Source: Flavobacteriaceae bacterium (lineage in GTDB: Bacteria; Bacteroidota; Bacteroidia; Flavobacteriales; Flavobacteriaceae). Taken from it: a DNA stretch of 7,321 nt. Position numbers and translations under genes: made by a program. Below are positions 5,726 to 7,321 of the stretch, piece after piece; the first letter of the stretch is position 1; each line of letters starts with the position of its first letter. The notes beneath the pieces are model-generated. The model made no database searches. It had not been told where the DNA came from and saw nothing but the letters and a program-made list of their open reading frames with translations. Location of the stretch: NCBI GenBank assembly GCA_023700885.1, contig JAMPYA010000108.1, forward strand, positions 1-7,321, written 5' to 3'.

Positions 5726-7321
5726 CTATTTTAACTCAATAATCATAGAAGATTTTGCGTGAATCAATAATGATTCATTTGTAAAATCAACTGTTTTATC
5801 TGATAATATTTCCAATCCTTTTGTATGGTTTTCAATACTTTCTTTAAATCGATTTAAAGAAATAGTTTGTTCTTTGGGACTGTTATTTATCACTATCATC
5901 ACTTTTTCATCATCATTATAGCGGAAATACACATACACATTATTTTCTGGTAAATAATGGGTCGTTTTTCCAAAATGAATTACTGATTTTCCTTTTCTCC
6001 AGTTAAATAATTTACTAGTAAAATTGAACAATTCATTTTGTTTATCGGTTCTACCCTCTTTTGTAAAAGCGTTATTTGTGTCATTTTTCCATCCGCCTGG
6101 AAAATCTCTTCTAATATCGCCATCACCTTTATCTTTATTACCGGTTAACCCAATTTCAGAACCATAATATAATTGCGGGATTCCACGAACAGTAGCAATT
6201 ATAGTCATCGCTAATTTATATTTTTCAATATTATCTTTATATAAATGATGAATTCTTTGTGTATCGTGATTTTCAGCAAAAATCATGATGTTATTGATAT
6301 CTGGATAAAGAAAATCATTTACAAAGTTTTCGTACACTTTGATCATACCTTCATTCCAAGTTGGATTTTCTTCATTAAATACAACAGTTATGGCATTGTG
6401 TAAGGTAAAATCCATAACACTTGGTAAATTTGAGTTATAACTTTGAATGGCGCCTATTTTACTATCCTTTTGCCAATAAGCCATTTGAGCTTGATCATGC
6501 ATCCACACCTCTCCAACAATATTAAAATTGGGATATTCATTCATGATAGACTTTGTCCATTTAGCAATAGCTTCTTTATCATTGTATGAATAGGTATCTA
6601 CTCTAAGTCCATCTAAACCTGCGTACTCAATCCACCAAATGGCATTTTGAGTTAAGTAATTTAACACCAACGGATTTTTTTGATTTAAATCTGGCATTGA
6701 TGATACAAACCAGCCATCCATACAATATTTAGCATCTATTTTAGATGTATTAGGATCCATTTGTGTGCTCATTCTATAGTTAGAATTGGCATATCCCGGG
6801 AATTGATTCATCCAAGTATAGGTTGGCAAATCTTTCATCATCCAATGCTTGATACCCCAATGATTGGTAACATAATCCATGATTAACTTCATGTTGCTTT
6901 TGTGCATTTCATCTGCCAAACGTTTATAATCTTCATTCGTTCCGTAACGCGGATCAATTTTGTAAACATCAGATTGCGCATAAGTATGATAAGAATATTT
7001 ATCGTCATTATCTTCTAAAAGCGGTGTGCTCCAAATTGCGGTAGCACCAAGTTCTTTAATATAATCTAATTGATAGATAATTCCTTGAATATCACCACCA
7101 TGTCTTCCTCCTAAATAATCTCTGTTTAATTTATCGGTTAATTGAGGATGAGAATCATTTTCCGGATTTCCATTCGCAAATCGGTCCGGCATCACTAAAT
7201 ATACCATATCAGAACTGTCAAAACCTTTTCTTAATGATGAATTATGAGCTCTTTGTTTTAATTCGTAGCTATATTTCAGTTGATTTTTACCATTTTTTAG
7301 AAGTATCTCAAAAGTACCAAC
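5726..7321 (-). CDS. susA: SusA-like neopullulanase/cyclomaltodextrinase, GH13 (5' end missing)
   Basis: The frame stays open to the right edge, giving 531 visible residues. The ATG at 7207 is internal, because 38 family-like residues precede it, including YELKQR (19-24) and GFDSSDM leading into MPDRFANG (44-51). GH13 signatures, numbered from the first visible residue, are region I DYVTNH (149-154), region II GLRVDTYSY with nucleophile Asp242, region III VGEVW with acid/base Glu271, and region IV ENHD with Asp353. The final part of about 75 residues fits the cyclomaltodextrinase C-terminal beta domain. The leading residues look like the last strands of the N-terminal cyclomaltodextrinase domain, most of which is off-window; SusA is about 617 residues, so about 85 are missing. 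Family enzymes cut alpha-1,4 (some alpha-1,6) bonds in pullulan, cyclodextrins and maltodextrins, typically in the periplasm. It is the first gene of the visible operon and sits 7 nt upstream of GH31. The susA symbol is by homology, and the exact specificity is inferred. Confidence 0.92.
   Translation of the reverse strand, partial: VGTFEILLKNGKNQLKYSYELKQRAHNSSLRKGFDSSDMVYLVMPDRFANGNPENDSHPQLTDKLNRDYLGGRHGGDIQGIIYQLDYIKELGATAIWSTPLLEDNDDKYSYHTYAQSDVYKIDPRYGTNEDYKRLADEMHKSNMKLIMDYVTNHWGIKHWMMKDLPTYTWMNQFPGYANSNYRMSTQMDPNTSKIDAKYCMDGWFVSSMPDLNQKNPLVLNYLTQNAIWWIEYAGLDGLRVDTYSYNDKEAIAKWTKSIMNEYPNFNIVGEVWMHDQAQMAYWQKDSKIGAIQSYNSNLPSVMDFTLHNAITVVFNEENPTWNEGMIKVYENFVNDFLYPDINNIMIFAENHDTQRIHHLYKDNIEKYKLAMTIIATVRGIPQLYYGSEIGLTGNKDKGDGDIRRDFPGGWKNDTNNAFTKEGRTDKQNELFNFTSKLFNWRKGKSVIHFGKTTHYLPENNVYVYFRYNDDEKVMIVINNSPKEQTISLNRFKESIENHTKGLEILSDKTVDFTNESLLIHAKSSMIIELK

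Overview
The window looks like chromosomal DNA from a marine- or soil-type member of the Flavobacteriaceae (Bacteroidota). It is AT-rich, start codons are preceded by A-rich tracts instead of Shine-Dalgarno sequences, and there is a TAnnTTTG promoter element of the Bacteroidota type. The genes also match the phylum: a THUMP-like methyltransferase and a starch/maltodextrin-utilisation enzyme cluster. Genus and species cannot be fixed from the sequence.

Layout. (1) Positions 2-985, plus strand: the 3' part of a class I SAM-dependent methyltransferase with a C-terminal THUMP-like domain; its start lies left of the window. (2) Positions 986-1244: an AT-rich intergenic stretch ending in a promoter-like TAACTTTG box. 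(3) Positions 1245-1872, plus strand: a candidate 53-residue exported peptide whose 3' end overlaps, out of frame, the start of a four-helix membrane protein of unknown function. (4) Positions 1894-1925: a perfect 14-bp hairpin with an A-rich left flank and a T-rich right flank, placed between convergent genes and probably terminating transcription from both sides. (5) Positions 1946 to the right edge, minus strand: three tightly spaced glycoside hydrolase genes reading leftward. They are a SusA-like neopullulanase/cyclomaltodextrinase (GH13, its N-terminus beyond the right edge), a GH31 alpha-glucosidase or alpha-transglucosylase, and a GH13 alpha-amylase lipoprotein. The gaps are 7 and 11 nt, so they almost certainly form one operon with its promoter off the right side.

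Function. The three hydrolases make a coherent alpha-glucan degradation set. The lipoprotein amylase and the neopullulanase cut starch, pullulan or maltodextrin internally, and the GH31 enzyme trims or rearranges the alpha-glucosides released. In Bacteroides thetaiotaomicron the Sus locus pairs SusA with the GH97 enzyme SusB; here a GH31 enzyme directly follows SusA. The SusC/SusD transporter genes expected in such a locus are not in the window and would be sought to the right. The methyltransferase and membrane-protein genes appear unrelated to the saccharide operon. No mobile element, CRISPR array, tRNA or rRNA was recognised. The window is mostly conventional; the items most worth a second look are the GH31 specificity and the overlapping small exported ORF.
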